Positions 15,481-24,731 are shown, numbered from the stretch's first letter. The stretch: 34,268 nucleotides of DNA from Pseudomonadota bacterium (GCA_025357635.1 JANXOV010000156.1:1-34268), one strand, 5' to 3'. Numbers and translations: made by a program. Notes: a model not told the origin generated them from the sequence alone.

Positions 15481-17261
15481 GCGACTATCAGATCATCGAC
15501 CACAGCTACGATGTGGTGGTCGTGGGTGCGGGCGGGGCGGGCTTGCGCGCAACGTTCGGGCTGGCCGAGGCCGGGTTGAGCACCGCCTGTCTGACCAAGG
15601 TGTTTCCGACCCGCAGCCATACGGTCGCAGCGCAGGGCGGCATTTCCGCAGCACTGGGCAACATGGGCGAAGACGACTGGCGCTGGCACATGTACGACAC
15701 CGTCAAAGGTTCAGACTGGCTGGGCGATCAGGATGCCATCGAGTTCATGTGCAAGGAGGCGCCGGCCGCGGTGATCGAGCTCGAACACTACGGCGTGCCT
15801 TTTTCACGCACCGAGGAGGGCCGCATCTACCAGCGGCCTTTCGGCGGCATGACCACGCATTTCGGCAAGGGCATTGCGCAGCGCACCTGCGCGGCCGCCG
15901 ACCGCACCGGCCATGCCATGCTGCACACGCTGTATCAACAATCGCTCAAACACAACGCCAGTTTCTTCATCGAGTACTTTGCGCTCGATCTAATCATGGA
16001 AGCGGGCGAGTGCCGCGGCGTGCTGGCCTTGAACATGTCGGATGGAAAGCTGCACCGCTTCCGCGCGCACAAGACCATCCTGGCGACCGGCGGCTACGGG
16101 CGCGCCTGGTTTTCCTGCACCTCGGCGCACACCTGCACCGGCGATGGCGGCGGCATGGTGCTGCGCGCCGGTCTGCCACTGCAGGACATGGAATTCGTCC
16201 AGTTCCATCCCACCGGCATCTATGGCGCCGGTTGTCTGATCACCGAAGGCTCGCGCGGCGAGGGCGGCTATCTCACCAACTCCTCCGGTGAGCGGTTTAT
16301 GGAGCGCTTTGCGCCGAACGCCAAGGACCTGGCCTCACGCGATGTCGTGAGCCGCTCGATGACCGTCGAAATCCGCGAAGGACGCGGCGTAGGCCGCGCC
16401 AAGGACCACATCCATCTGCATCTGGAGCACCTGGGAGCGGAGGTCATCAAGGAGCGTCTGCCGGGAATCGCCGAGACGGCACGCATATTCGCCGGCGTCG
16501 ATGTCAACAAGGAACCGATTCCGGTGTTGCCCACGGTTCACTACAACATGGGCGGCATCCCCAGCAATGTGCAAGGCGAGGCCATGACGCTGGACAGCGC
16601 GCATCGTGAAACCGTCGTGCCGGGTCTCATGGCGGTGGGCGAGGCGGCCTGCGTCTCGGTGCACGGCGCCAACCGGCTCGGCTCCAACTCGCTGCTGGAT
16701 CTGGTGGTATTCGGACGCGCTGCGGCACGTCATTGCGCCGCCACCGTCAAGCCGGGCACGCCGCATCGCGCGCTCAAGGCCGATGCGACCGAGGCTGCCG
16801 TTGCGCGGCTGGACAAGCTGCGCCATGCCAAGGGAGCGCGCCTCACGGCCGACATCCGCGACGACATGCAGCGCACCATGCAAAACGATGCCGCCGTGTT
16901 TCGCACCGGCGAAACGCTCGATGAAGGCAAGCGCAAGCTCGCCGCCGTGTTCGACTCCTTTGCTGACGTGCAGGTGGCGGACCGTTCGCTCATCTGGAAC
17001 ACGGATCTGATCGAGACGCTGGAGTTGGACAACCTGCTTGGCCAGGCGGTTGCGACTCTGCATTGCGCGGAGAACCGCAAGGAAAGCCGCGGCGCCCAGG
17101 CGCGCGAGGATTTCCCGGATCGCGACGATCAGAACTGGTTGAAGCATTCCCTGTGCTGGGTGGAGGCCAAGGGGTCGACGCGCATCGACTACCGCCCCGT
17201 GCACCTCAACACGTTGACCGATGATGTCCAGACCATCGCGCCCAAAGTGCGCACCTATTGA
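15477..17261 (+). CDS. sdhA: Succinate dehydrogenase flavoprotein subunit
   Basis: Oxidises succinate to fumarate with covalently bound FAD. The 594-residue protein (E. coli 588) has the dinucleotide fold [12 protein letters not shown], the FAD-attachment histidine in [10 protein letters not shown] (His48), and the active-site region [21 protein letters not shown] (quoted in part), plus [18 protein letters not shown] near the substrate cap. The 3' end is 24 bases from sdhB. Maturation is presumably helped by sdhE and the SDHAF4-like gene flanking this operon. Confidence 0.98.
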   Translation: MSDYQIIDHSYDVVVVGAGGAGLRATFGLAEAGLSTACLTKVFPTRSHTVAAQGGISAALGNMGEDDWRWHMYDTVKGSDWLGDQDAIEFMCKEAPAAVIELEHYGVPFSRTEEGRIYQRPFGGMTTHFGKGIAQRTCAAADRTGHAMLHTLYQQSLKHNASFFIEYFALDLIMEAGECRGVLALNMSDGKLHRFRAHKTILATGGYGRAWFSCTSAHTCTGDGGGMVLRAGLPLQDMEFVQFHPTGIYGAGCLITEGSRGEGGYLTNSSGERFMERFAPNAKDLASRDVVSRSMTVEIREGRGVGRAKDHIHLHLEHLGAEVIKERLPGIAETARIFAGVDVNKEPIPVLPTVHYNMGGIPSNVQGEAMTLDSAHRETVVPGLMAVGEAACVSVHGANRLGSNSLLDLVVFGRAAARHCAATVKPGTPHRALKADATEAAVARLDKLRHAKGARLTADIRDDMQRTMQNDAAVFRTGETLDEGKRKLAAVFDSFADVQVADRSLIWNTDLIETLELDNLLGQAVATLHCAENRKESRGAQAREDFPDRDDQNWLKHSLCWVEAKGSTRIDYRPVHLNTLTDDVQTIAPKVRTY

Positions 17262-17285
17262 TCAGGTTTCAGGAGCGTAAGGTTC

Positions 17286-18071
17286 ATGGCCGAGTTCAGT
17301 CTTCCCGCCAATTCCAAGATCAACAAGAACGGCAAGGTGTTCCCCGCGCCCGCCGGCGCCAAGAATGTGCGCACCTTCAAGATCTATCGCTTCGATCCGG
17401 ACTCAGGCCAGAATCCGCGCATCGACACCTACGCGCTGGACATGGATGACTGCGGTCCGATGGTTCTGGACGCGCTCATCAAGATCAAGAACGAGATCGA
17501 CTCGACGTTGACCTTCCGCCGTTCCTGCCGCGAAGGCATCTGCGGTTCCTGCGCCATGAACATCGATGGCCGCAACGGCCTGGCCTGCGTCAGTGCCTGC
17601 GATGCGGTGCGCGGCGACGTGCGCATCTATCCGCTGCCACACATGCCGGTCATCAAGGATCTGGTGCCCGATCTGACCAACTTTTACGCCCAATACGCCT
17701 CCATCAAGCCCTGGCTGCAAACGCGCACGCCGCCGCCGCCGGATCAGGAGCGGTTGCAGAGCAAGCAGGAGCAGGAGCGGGTGGATCGTCCCTCGGCCTG
17801 CATTCTGTGCGCCTGCTGTTCGACCAGCTGCCCCAGCTATTGGTGGAACAGCGACCGCTATCTCGGACCGGCCGCGCTGCTCGCCGCCTATCGCTGGATC
17901 GTCGACAGCCGCGATGAGGCCACCGGTGAGCGTCTGGATCATCTGGAGGATCCGTTCCGCTTGTATCGCTGCCATACCATCATGAATTGCACTGAAAGTT
18001 GTCCGAAGGATCTGAATCCGGCGAAGGCAATCGGTGAGATCAAACAGATGATCGCTGAACGGCGAGTGTGA
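17286..18071 (+). CDS. sdhB: Succinate dehydrogenase iron-sulfur subunit
   Basis: Carries electrons from FAD to the membrane anchors via three Fe-S clusters. In 261 residues, Cys81, 86, 89 and 101 ([12 protein letters not shown]) hold the 2Fe-2S cluster; Cys172/175/178 (CILCACC) with Cys239, and Cys182 with Cys229/235 ([12 protein letters not shown]), hold the 4Fe-4S and 3Fe-4S clusters. The segment before the second cluster region (about 146-168) is Pro then Gln/Glu-rich. GGAGCGTAAGG precedes ATG 17286. Its TGA shares an A with the sdhE ATG. Confidence 0.98.
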   Translation: MAEFSLPANSKINKNGKVFPAPAGAKNVRTFKIYRFDPDSGQNPRIDTYALDMDDCGPMVLDALIKIKNEIDSTLTFRRSCREGICGSCAMNIDGRNGLACVSACDAVRGDVRIYPLPHMPVIKDLVPDLTNFYAQYASIKPWLQTRTPPPPDQERLQSKQEQERVDRPSACILCACCSTSCPSYWWNSDRYLGPAALLAAYRWIVDSRDEATGERLDHLEDPFRLYRCHTIMNCTESCPKDLNPAKAIGEIKQMIAERRV

Positions 18072-18337
18072 TGCCCGCCGCACCGCAGCCAGGACCGGAG
18101 GCGGGCCGATTGCGCTGGCGTTGCCGGCGCGGCATGAAGGAGCTGGACCGGCTGCTGAGCGCCTATCTGGAGCGCGATTTCCCAAGCGCCAGCGCCGCGG
18201 AGCAATCTGCCTTTCGTGAGCTGCTCGAGCTGCAAGACCCGGTTCTCTACGATTATTGCCTGGGCCGCGCGCGGCCTGCCGAGCCACTCCTGGCGGCATT
18301 GATCGACCGCATCGTCCAGGTCGCCGTGCACCCTTGA
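18071..18337 (+). CDS. sdhE: FAD assembly factor SdhE
   Basis: Small soluble protein promoting covalent flavinylation of SdhA (SDHAF2/Sdh5 homologue; also known as YgfY/CptB). The 88-residue product contains the required RRGMKELDRLL motif with the RGxxE core and a helical C-terminal part (FRELLELQDPVLYDY). ATG 18071 overlaps the sdhB stop as TGATG. It directly follows sdhB rather than sitting apart as in E. coli, and is followed by the ygfX-like gene it is usually paired with. Confidence 0.94.
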   Translation: MPAAPQPGPEAGRLRWRCRRGMKELDRLLSAYLERDFPSASAAEQSAFRELLELQDPVLYDYCLGRARPAEPLLAALIDRIVQVAVHP

Positions 18338-18351
18338 GCGGCCGGCCGGCC

Positions 18352-18813
18352 ATGCAGCTGCCCATCGTGATCGATCTGAAGCCCTCGCCGGTGCCGGTGG
18401 CTGCCGCCGCCTTGCTCCTTGCCTGCGCCCTGTGCAGCGTCATGCTCGCCGGCCTGCCCCTCAGCGCCCGTCTTGCCATCGCGCTGATGCTCTGTCTTGC
18501 CGGTGCTGCCGGTATCGATTCATTGCGATACGGCCGCGCACCGCGGGCGCTGCGGCGGCTGGAATGGCTCGGCGATCAGCGCTGGCTGTTGCAGGACGGC
18601 GCCGGCCGTTGCGCCCCGGCATTGCTGGCGCGCGGCTCGCGACGTCTGGGCGGCGCATCGCTGTTGATTTTCCGGCGCGGCGTTTTCCGACGGCGCGATC
18701 GGCCCTGGATCCTGGTGCTGCCCAATATGGTAAGTGACGCCTCCGCCGCGCGCCGCCTGCGCGCGCGGCTGACGCTCGACGGCGCGCGCATGCGTGGCAT
18801 GGAACCCATGTGA
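18352..18813 (+). CDS. YgfX (CptA)-like inner-membrane protein
   Basis: A 153-residue protein with two adjacent hydrophobic helices near the N-terminus (about 14-34 and 36-54) then a basic cytoplasmic domain with WLGDQRWLLQDG, RRLGGASLLIFRR and WILVLPNMVSDASAARRLRARL, the layout of E. coli YgfX, which pairs with SdhE/YgfY. YgfX has been described as the toxin of a toxin-antitoxin pair, but a role with SdhE in respiration is also proposed; I would not infer a toxin from this context. ATG 18352 is chosen; a TTG at 18334 overlapping the sdhE stop is possible. Confidence 0.72.
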   Translation: MQLPIVIDLKPSPVPVAAAALLLACALCSVMLAGLPLSARLAIALMLCLAGAAGIDSLRYGRAPRALRRLEWLGDQRWLLQDGAGRCAPALLARGSRRLGGASLLIFRRGVFRRRDRPWILVLPNMVSDASAARRLRARLTLDGARMRGMEPM

Positions 18814-18855
18814 TCCACCGCTCGCTTTTAGTTCACTTCGACCCCCCGATGCTGC

Positions 18856-18882
18856 GAACTTTTTCAACGGCCGCGGGTCTAT
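18856..18882 (+). promoter_or_regulatory. Sigma-E-type promoter of rpoE
   Basis: GAACTT (18856-18861) and TCTAT (18878-18882) are separated by 16 bases, matching the RpoE consensus (GGAACTT, N15-16, GGTCTGA-like). It lies 43 bases upstream of the rpoE ATG, where E. coli and Pseudomonas rpoE/algU have their autoregulatory promoter. So the operon probably activates itself under envelope stress. Confidence 0.65.
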
Positions 18883-18924
18883 CGCCACAGGCTGGCGGAT
18901 ATGTCGGCCGGTCTGAGGTCATCC

Positions 18925-19527
18925 ATGGGCGTTGAGGATACCGACCTCAAACTGGTTGAACGAGTCCAGCAGGGCGAGCGCGGGGCGTTCGATTTGTTGG
19001 TTTTGCGATACCAGCACAAGGTGCTGAAGTTGATCATGCGTTACGTGCACGATGCCCACGAAGCTGAAGACATTGCCCAGGAGGCATTCGTCAAGGCGTA
19101 CCGGGCATTGCCATCCTTTCGCGGCGACAGTGCGTTTTACACCTGGCTGTACCGTATTGCGATCAACACGGCCAAGAATGCGCTGGTGGCCAGCAAGCGC
19201 CGCCCGATGGATTACGACCTCGATCTGCAGGATCCGGAAGCCTATGACATGCAAGCCCGGCTGTCGGAATCCGAGACGCCTGAAGCCCTGCTGCTGACCG
19301 ATGAGATTCGCGACACGGTCAATCAGGCAATCGAACATCTTCCCGAGGACTTGCGCACCGCGATCGTGCTGCGCGAGTTGGATGGTTTGAGTTATGAGGA
19401 AATTGCCCAGACAATGGACTGTCCGGTAGGCACTGTGCGCTCGCGGATATTCCGCGCGCGTGAGGCCATCGACAAAAAATTGCGCCCTATTTTCGACGGT
19501 GGCCTTGGCCGGCCTGAGGATCCATGA
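18925..19527 (+). CDS. rpoE: RNA polymerase sigma factor RpoE/AlgU
   Basis: Extracytoplasmic-function sigma factor for envelope stress. The 200-residue protein has region 2 (LLVLRYQHKVLKLIMRYV, EDIAQEAFVKAYRAL, FRGDSAFYTWLYRIAINTAKN in part) and region 4 (LPEDLRTAIVLRELDGLSYEEIA, MDCPVGTVRSRIFRAREAID in part), nearly identical in key blocks to E. coli RpoE. ATG 18925 has GAGG at 18915 with 6-base spacing; an in-frame ATG at 18901 lacks one. Held inactive by RseA encoded next (ATGA overlap at 19524). Confidence 0.96.
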   Translation: MGVEDTDLKLVERVQQGERGAFDLLVLRYQHKVLKLIMRYVHDAHEAEDIAQEAFVKAYRALPSFRGDSAFYTWLYRIAINTAKNALVASKRRPMDYDLDLQDPEAYDMQARLSESETPEALLLTDEIRDTVNQAIEHLPEDLRTAIVLRELDGLSYEEIAQTMDCPVGTVRSRIFRAREAIDKKLRPIFDGGLGRPEDP

Positions 19528-20165
19528 GCGAACAAATTCGTGAGCAAGTGTCGGCATTTCTCGATGGCGAGCTTCCTGGTTCAGAAACCGAGCTGTTGTT
19601 GAAACGTCTGTCGCGGGACCCAGTACTGCGCGATACGTTCGGGCGCTACGCGCTCATCGCCGAAGTGGTTCGAAGCCCCAACGGTGGTCCTTTGTCACGC
19701 GGCATCGCCGCCGGCGTCAATCGCCGTATCGAGGCTGAACCGGCCGTCGCGACCGGCACGGCGCGCGCCGCGCGCGCGCGGCGTCTGTGGCGGCCTTTGG
19801 CCGGTGCCGTGGTGGCAGCCGGCGTCGCAGCCATTGCAGTGCTCGCCATCGAGCGGCGGGCCGACGTGCCGGCATTGACTGCCGCCAGCCAAGGCAGCGC
19901 CGTTCCAGTGGTTGCCGCGGTTCGCACTGTCCCTGCGGGCCGTCCGCGTGAGGCGCTGTCCTATACCGTGCCGGCCGCCGCGCCTGACAACGTCAGCGCA
20001 CTGCCGGCCTCGCGTCTGACCAACTATGTGTTTGCCCACAGCAAGTATTCCTCGGCGTTGGGTCAGCGCAATGTCCTGTCGGGCTTGATTGCGGACCTGC
20101 CCGGCGAGCAGCCGCCACCGAGCGATCCATTGCCGCAGTCCGAGCCGCTGACGCCCAGCCCATGA
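19524..20165 (+). CDS. rseA: Anti-sigma-E factor RseA/MucA
   Basis: Single-pass inner-membrane protein that binds RpoE and is destroyed by regulated proteolysis (DegS then RseP) on envelope damage. The 213 residues comprise a cytoplasmic anti-sigma domain (about 1-75, QVSAFLDGELPGSE ... FGRYALIAEVVR), a basic Arg/Ala patch, one transmembrane helix (about 91-109), and a periplasmic tail with SRLTNYVFAHSKYSS, the region that contacts RseB in MucA-type proteins. The last ~20 residues are Pro/Ser-rich. Coupled to rpoE and rseB through ATGA overlaps. Confidence 0.92.
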   Translation: MSEQIREQVSAFLDGELPGSETELLLKRLSRDPVLRDTFGRYALIAEVVRSPNGGPLSRGIAAGVNRRIEAEPAVATGTARAARARRLWRPLAGAVVAAGVAAIAVLAIERRADVPALTAASQGSAVPVVAAVRTVPAGRPREALSYTVPAAAPDNVSALPASRLTNYVFAHSKYSSALGQRNVLSGLIADLPGEQPPPSDPLPQSEPLTPSP

Positions 20166-21193
20166 ATGCCAACGCGCCCTTGAAGCAGTTCGCCTGCGCG
20201 GCGGTTGCGGGGATGTTGGTGGCCGGCCTTGCTCACGCCGCCGGCAAGAGCGAGGACCCGCGGGCCTGGCTTGACAAGATGAACCAGGCGCTGGCGATGC
20301 GTAATTACGACGGCACGTTCTTCCACTTGAGCCAGGGCCAGGTGGAGACCATGCGCATCGTGCATCGCGTGCACGCCGGCCGCGTCACCGAGCGGCTGGT
20401 TTCCATGGACGGCTCGGGCCGGGAGTTCGTCCGCACGAACGAGGAACTCACCTGTTACCTGCCCGATCAGCGCACAGTGCTGGTGGAGCCGCGCCAGGAC
20501 AAGAATCCTTTTCTGGGATCCTTGCCGCAGTTCAACGCCGATGTCGATGCGTTCTATAAGATCGAACTGCTGCCGCCGGGACGCATTCTCGGGCGTCCGA
20601 CGCGGGTGATCAGCGTCACGCCGAAGGATCAATTTCGCTACGGCTACCGCTTGTGGCTCGATGAACAGACCGCCATGCCCTTGAAGACCCAGCTGTGCGA
20701 CTCGCGTGGTCAGGTCGTCGAGCAGATCCTGTTCGCGAACCTGGAAATGCCCGACAGCATTCCGGAAAGCGCGGTGCAACCGGCGGTGCGTACCGCAGGC
20801 ATGAAATGGGTGCGCCAGGGTCCTCCATCGCCCGACAGTGCGTTGCCGGCTACGGCTGCGTTTCACGCCAGCCGCTTGCCGCCCGGGTTTCGCCTGACGG
20901 TATCGGGCGCCCAGACGTTGGGCGAAAGCAGCTCCCCGGCCACTCACCTGGTGTACTCGGACGGCGTGGCCACCGTGTCGGTGTTTGTCGAAACCAGCCC
21001 GATTGCGCCGCCGTCGTCCGCGCCGAATGCTGCGCCACCCCTGCAGGGGCTGGCCCGGGTCGGCGCTGGTTACGCTTTTTCCACGGTCGTGCAAGGCCAT
21101 CAGGTCACCGCGGTCGGCGAAGTGCCGGCACAGACCGTGGAATTCATCGCGCATTCGGTCACTGCGCTGGGAGCGGCAGGGCCGGCGCGTTGA
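20162..21193 (+). CDS. rseB: Periplasmic regulator RseB/MucB
   Basis: Binds the periplasmic part of RseA and shields it from DegS until displaced by mislocalised lipopolysaccharide. The 343-residue protein has a signal peptide (1 to about 26, GLAHA) and the MucB/RseB fold: AWLDKMNQALAMRNYDGTFF, an ETMRIVHRV strand, REFVRTNEELTCYLPDQRTVLVE (in part), and a C-terminal domain with LPPGFRLT and HLVYSDGVATVSVFVE. Stop and following TTG overlap as TTGA at 21190. No rseC/mucC or degP/mucD gene follows. Confidence 0.93.
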   Translation: MNANAPLKQFACAAVAGMLVAGLAHAAGKSEDPRAWLDKMNQALAMRNYDGTFFHLSQGQVETMRIVHRVHAGRVTERLVSMDGSGREFVRTNEELTCYLPDQRTVLVEPRQDKNPFLGSLPQFNADVDAFYKIELLPPGRILGRPTRVISVTPKDQFRYGYRLWLDEQTAMPLKTQLCDSRGQVVEQILFANLEMPDSIPESAVQPAVRTAGMKWVRQGPPSPDSALPATAAFHASRLPPGFRLTVSGAQTLGESSSPATHLVYSDGVATVSVFVETSPIAPPSSAPNAAPPLQGLARVGAGYAFSTVVQGHQVTAVGEVPAQTVEFIAHSVTALGAAGPAR

Positions 21194-21459
21194 CACAAGC
21201 ACCCGCGGCGCTGCAATTCACGCTGTTTTCGCGTGCCGGTTGCACGCTGTGCGAGGAAATGCTCGAGCAGTTTCTGGCGCTGCCGCAGGCTGCCCAATGG
21301 CAGGTGGTGGTGCTCGATGTGGACGCCGATCCGGGCCATCGCAGCCGCTATGGCCACAAGATCCCGGTCCTTGCGCTGAACGGCGAGCTGGTCTGCCACG
21401 GGCGCCTGGATACGGAAGAATTGCTTAAAGCCGTTTCTTTGCGCCATCCAACGGTATAA
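21190..21459 (+). CDS. Small glutaredoxin-like (DUF836) protein
   Basis: An 89-residue thioredoxin-fold protein with the redox motif CTLC in [13 protein letters not shown] near residue 17, then [27 protein letters not shown], where IPVL supplies the cis-Pro of the family. Its reducing partner and substrate are unknown. The only start before the first strand is TTG 21190, overlapping the rseB stop. Similar glutaredoxin-family genes occur just before lepA in Pseudomonas, after mucD; here it abuts rseB. It may help keep periplasmic or envelope-stress components reduced, but nothing in the sequence shows a signal peptide. Confidence 0.8.
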   Translation: MTQAPAALQFTLFSRAGCTLCEEMLEQFLALPQAAQWQVVVLDVDADPGHRSRYGHKIPVLALNGELVCHGRLDTEELLKAVSLRHPTV

Positions 21460-21483
21460 TCCGCGGTTTTGTCCGACCCGCGG
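21455..21483 (+). promoter_or_regulatory. lepA promoter -10 and leader inverted repeat
   Basis: A perfect TATAAT (21455-21460) overlaps the last codons of the glutaredoxin-like gene, followed by a GC-rich discriminator CCGCGG. CCGCGG recurs at 21478-21483, so the two self-complementary copies could form a stem ending 4 bases before the lepA ATG in read-through transcripts. No good -35 is seen. Confidence 0.5.
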
Positions 21484-21487
21484 TTTC

Positions 21488-23290
21488 ATGAAGAATATTC
21501 GCAACTTTTCGATCATCGCTCACATCGACCACGGCAAGTCGACGCTGTCCGATCGTCTGATTCAGTACTGCGGCGGCTTGGAGGCGCGCGAAATGCAGGC
21601 GCAGGTCCTGGACTCCATGGACCTGGAACGCGAGCGTGGCATCACCATCAAGGCGCAGAGCGTGACGCTGGATTACAAGTCGCCGAGCGGCGAGCTGTAT
21701 CTGCTGAACTTCATCGATACGCCGGGTCATGTCGATTTCTCCTATGAAGTATCGCGCTCCCTTGCTGCGTGCGAGGGCGCCCTGCTTGTAGTGGACGCAG
21801 CGCAGGGCGTCGAGGCGCAGAGCGTCGCGAATTGCTACACGGCGCTGGAGCAGGGGCTCGAAGTGCTGCCGGTCATCAACAAAATCGATCTGCCTTCGGC
21901 CGATCCGGCCAAAGTCATCCATGAAATCGAGGAAATCATTGGCATCCCGGCCGATGACGCGGCGCGGGTCAGCGCCAAGACCGGCGAGGGAATACCCGAA
22001 CTGCTCGAACAGCTCGTGAAGCGCATACCGGCGCCGAAAGGCGATCCGGACGCGCCGCTGCAGGCGCTGATCATCGACTCCTGGTTCGACAATTATGTCG
22101 GCGTCGTGTCACTGGTGCGCGTCATGAACGGCTCTTTGCAGCGCGGTTCCAAGATTCGGGTGATGTCGACCGGACGCGCCCACACGGTGGACCGGCTCGG
22201 ACGCTTCACCCCCAAGCCCGTGACGCGCGAACGCCTGGAGGCGGGCGAGGTGGGCTTCGTGATCGCCGGCATCAAGGAAATCGATGGCGCACCCGTCGGC
22301 GACACGATCACGCTGGACGGCGATCCGGCGGCCGCGCCGCTGGCGGGATTCAAGCAGATCAAGCCGCGCGTGTTCGCCGGCCTGTTCCCGGTCAGCTCGG
22401 ATGACTACGAGCAGTTTCGCGAGGCACTGCAGAAGCTCAAGCTCAACGATTCAGCGCTGCATTACGAACCGGAAGTTTCCACCGCACTGGGCTTTGGCTT
22501 TCGCTGTGGGTTTCTTGGCTTGCTGCACATGGATATCGTGCAGGAGCGGCTGGAGCGCGAATACAATCTGGATTTGATCACCAGCGCTCCGACCGTGATC
22601 TATGAGGTCAAGCTCACGGATGGGACGGTGATCAGCGTGGATAACCCGGCCAAACTGCCGCCGCAGGAGCGCGTCGCGGAGTTGCGTGAGCCCATCATCA
22701 TCGCCAACATACTCGTGCCGCCGGACTACGTCGGGGCGGTGCTGACGCTGTGCAACGATAAGCGCGGTGCGCAGAAGAAGATGCTGTATCTGGGCAGTCA
22801 GGTGTCGCTGCAGTACGAGTTGCCGCTGGCCGAGGTCGTGCTGGATTTTTTCGACCGGCTCAAGTCCTGCAGCCGCGGCTATGCGTCCTTCGACTACGAG
22901 TTCAGCCGTTTCCAGGCGGCGCCGCTGGTCAAGCTCGACGTGCTGATCAACGGCGACTGCGTCGATGCACTGTCCCTCATTGTCCACAAGGACAATGCCT
23001 ACCGGCAGGGCCGCGAGCTCGTCGACAAGATGCAGGAGCTGATTCCACGGCAGATGTTCGAAGTGGCGGTGCAGGCGGCGATCGGCAGCCATATCATCGC
23101 GCGCGCCAGCGTCAAGGCATTGCGCAAGAACGTGCTGGCCAAGTGCTACGGCGGCGACATCAGCCGCAAACGCAAGCTGCTCGAAAAGCAGAAAGCCGGC
23201 AAGAAGCGCATGAAGCAGGTCGGCCAGGTGGAGATTCCACAGGAGGCCTTTCTTGCCGTGTTGCGCGTGGGTAAGAAGGCCGGTTCGTAG
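21488..23290 (+). CDS. lepA: Elongation factor 4 (LepA)
   Basis: Ribosome-associated GTPase that affects initiation and back-translocation. The 600-residue product equals E. coli LepA (599). G motifs are HIDHGKSTL (14-22 region), DTPGHVDF and [10 protein letters not shown], and the LepA-specific C-terminal domain shows [32 protein letters not shown] (in part). ATG 21488 has no clear Shine-Dalgarno sequence. lepA-lepB-rnc-era-recO-pdxJ-acpS is a classic proteobacterial order. Confidence 0.98.
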   Translation: MKNIRNFSIIAHIDHGKSTLSDRLIQYCGGLEAREMQAQVLDSMDLERERGITIKAQSVTLDYKSPSGELYLLNFIDTPGHVDFSYEVSRSLAACEGALLVVDAAQGVEAQSVANCYTALEQGLEVLPVINKIDLPSADPAKVIHEIEEIIGIPADDAARVSAKTGEGIPELLEQLVKRIPAPKGDPDAPLQALIIDSWFDNYVGVVSLVRVMNGSLQRGSKIRVMSTGRAHTVDRLGRFTPKPVTRERLEAGEVGFVIAGIKEIDGAPVGDTITLDGDPAAAPLAGFKQIKPRVFAGLFPVSSDDYEQFREALQKLKLNDSALHYEPEVSTALGFGFRCGFLGLLHMDIVQERLEREYNLDLITSAPTVIYEVKLTDGTVISVDNPAKLPPQERVAELREPIIIANILVPPDYVGAVLTLCNDKRGAQKKMLYLGSQVSLQYELPLAEVVLDFFDRLKSCSRGYASFDYEFSRFQAAPLVKLDVLINGDCVDALSLIVHKDNAYRQGRELVDKMQELIPRQMFEVAVQAAIGSHIIARASVKALRKNVLAKCYGGDISRKRKLLEKQKAGKKRMKQVGQVEIPQEAFLAVLRVGKKAGS

Positions 23291-23291
23291 G

Positions 23292-23297
23292 TATACT
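23292..23297 (+). promoter_or_regulatory. Candidate -10 element for lepB
   Basis: TATACT begins two bases after the lepA stop, 29 bases before the lepB TTG. No matching -35 is apparent, so lepB may also depend on lepA read-through. Confidence 0.3.
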
Positions 23298-23325
23298 TTT
23301 CAAGGCGCGAGCGGGAGTTTCACAC

Positions 23326-24342
23326 TTGGGCAATCCTGACGATATTTTCCTGATCTTCCTGTACGCAGCCATTGCCTGCCTGCTGGTGATTCTGGTCGAC
23401 GGCTGGTTCATCCGGCCGCAGCGCGATCCGGGCGCCAGTTCCGTGGAGGAGCCGCTGTACGCTCGCCTGGCCGGCATTGCTCTGGTCGCGTTGTGCGCCG
23501 GCATGCTGTGGCGGCTGTTCCGCTATGAGGCCGTGGACTTCAGCCTGATGCTCGTGTCGATCGGCGCGCTGTCGGGGCTGGTCTGGGCGCTGGACCGGTT
23601 TGTCTTTTCTCGCACCCGGAATGCGCGCGCGGCCGCCGCCGGCACGGCTCCCGAACGCGTTCGCGAACCCATCGCGGTGGAGTATGCCCGCTCGTTCTTT
23701 CCGGTGATCATCCTGGTGCTGGTCATCCGCTCCTTCGTGTTCGAGCCGTTTCGGATTCCATCGGATTCGATGATGCCGACGCTGTTCGACGGCGACTTCA
23801 TTTTCGTCAGCAAGTACTCCTACGGCTTGCGTCTGCCGGTATCCAACACGCTGCTGTTGCCCACCGGCACGCCGCATCGCGGCGATGTCATCGTCTTCCG
23901 GCTGCCGCCGAATCCAAAAATCAACTACATCAAGCGCCTGGTCGGACTGCCGGGGGACTTGATTCGCGTCGATGACAACAATCAGCTGTACGTGAACGAT
24001 CAGCCCATGCGCCAGAAGCCTGAGGGTCCCTATCAGGGGCCGAAGCAGGATCAATGGGAGTATCTGGGCGCCGCCACCGCCGGCGAACAACTCGATCAGC
24101 ACGCTCACCGCATCATGTTTGCGAGCAAGCCCATCAAGACCGGCGAATGGCGCGTACCGCCGGGGCACTACTTCTTCATGGGCGACAACCGCAACAACAG
24201 CCAGGACAGCCGTTTTGAAGATCCAGGTGCGCCCGGCTTCGTACCGGAGCAGAATCTGGTCGGGAAGGCAGTGCGGATCTGGCTCAATTTGGATACTCGT
24301 GACGGGCCTCTCTGGCGCCGGATCGGGAGTGCGATTCAATAG
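23326..24342 (+). CDS. lepB: Signal peptidase I with extra N-terminal membrane segments
   Basis: Removes signal peptides from secreted proteins at the periplasmic face of the inner membrane. The 338-residue protein has the Ser-Lys dyad at Ser148 (PSDSMMPTL) and Lys203 (NYIKRLVGLPGD), 55 residues apart exactly as Ser90/Lys145 in E. coli, and GHYFFMGDNRNNSQDSR. The N-terminal part is about 58 residues longer than in E. coli and shows four hydrophobic stretches (about 7-28, 45-66, 72-93, 122-142) instead of two. TTG 23326 has GGGAG 8 bases upstream; the next Met is inside a membrane segment. Confidence 0.95.
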   Translation: MGNPDDIFLIFLYAAIACLLVILVDGWFIRPQRDPGASSVEEPLYARLAGIALVALCAGMLWRLFRYEAVDFSLMLVSIGALSGLVWALDRFVFSRTRNARAAAAGTAPERVREPIAVEYARSFFPVIILVLVIRSFVFEPFRIPSDSMMPTLFDGDFIFVSKYSYGLRLPVSNTLLLPTGTPHRGDVIVFRLPPNPKINYIKRLVGLPGDLIRVDDNNQLYVNDQPMRQKPEGPYQGPKQDQWEYLGAATAGEQLDQHAHRIMFASKPIKTGEWRVPPGHYFFMGDNRNNSQDSRFEDPGAPGFVPEQNLVGKAVRIWLNLDTRDGPLWRRIGSAIQ

Positions 24343-24368
24343 CGGTGCGGTTTTCAAGGGAGACTTCC

Positions 24369-24731
24369 ATGCGACATCGACAGCAAGGCATAACGCTCAT
24401 CGGCCTGCTCATGATTCTGGCCCTGGTGGGGTTCATCGGCTATGCGGGCATCCGTCTGGCGCCCGTCTACCTGAACTACCTGAAGATCGTGCGCACGCTG
24501 GAGCAGGTCGCCGTTGAGTTCAAAGGTGAAACCAGCGACGCCGCCCGCTTGCGCGTGGCGCTGGATCGTCACTGGACCATCGAAGATGTCTCTGAGATCG
24601 CGGTCAAGGACATCGAGATCAAGAAGGACGGCGACGGCATATCCATGCACGTGGGGTACGATCACTCAGTTCCCTACATTGGGAACGTGTCATTGACCGC
24701 CACGTTCGACAAGACCGTGAAAGTCGAGTGA
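24369..24731 (+). CDS. DUF4845 membrane protein with pilin-like N-terminus
   Basis: A 120-residue protein commonly found between lepB and rnc in gammaproteobacteria (DUF4845), of unknown function. It has a short basic start and RHRQQGITLIGLLMILALVGFIGY, resembling a type IV prepilin leader (Gly before a hydrophobic helix) but with Gly instead of Glu at position +5; the rest is a small soluble alpha/beta domain ending SLTATFDKTVKVE. AAGGGAG at 24356 supports ATG 24369. The stop overlaps the rnc GTG. Export or a processed, pseudopilin-like fate is possible but unproved. Confidence 0.85.
   Translation: MRHRQQGITLIGLLMILALVGFIGYAGIRLAPVYLNYLKIVRTLEQVAVEFKGETSDAARLRVALDRHWTIEDVSEIAVKDIEIKKDGDGISMHVGYDHSVPYIGNVSLTATFDKTVKVE

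Noticed and set aside
18071-18813. SdhE/YgfX-like pair as a type IV toxin-antitoxin system (CptAB)
   Set aside because: SdhE position after sdhB and its RGxxE motif indicate flavinylation; the toxin claim is not supported by context.
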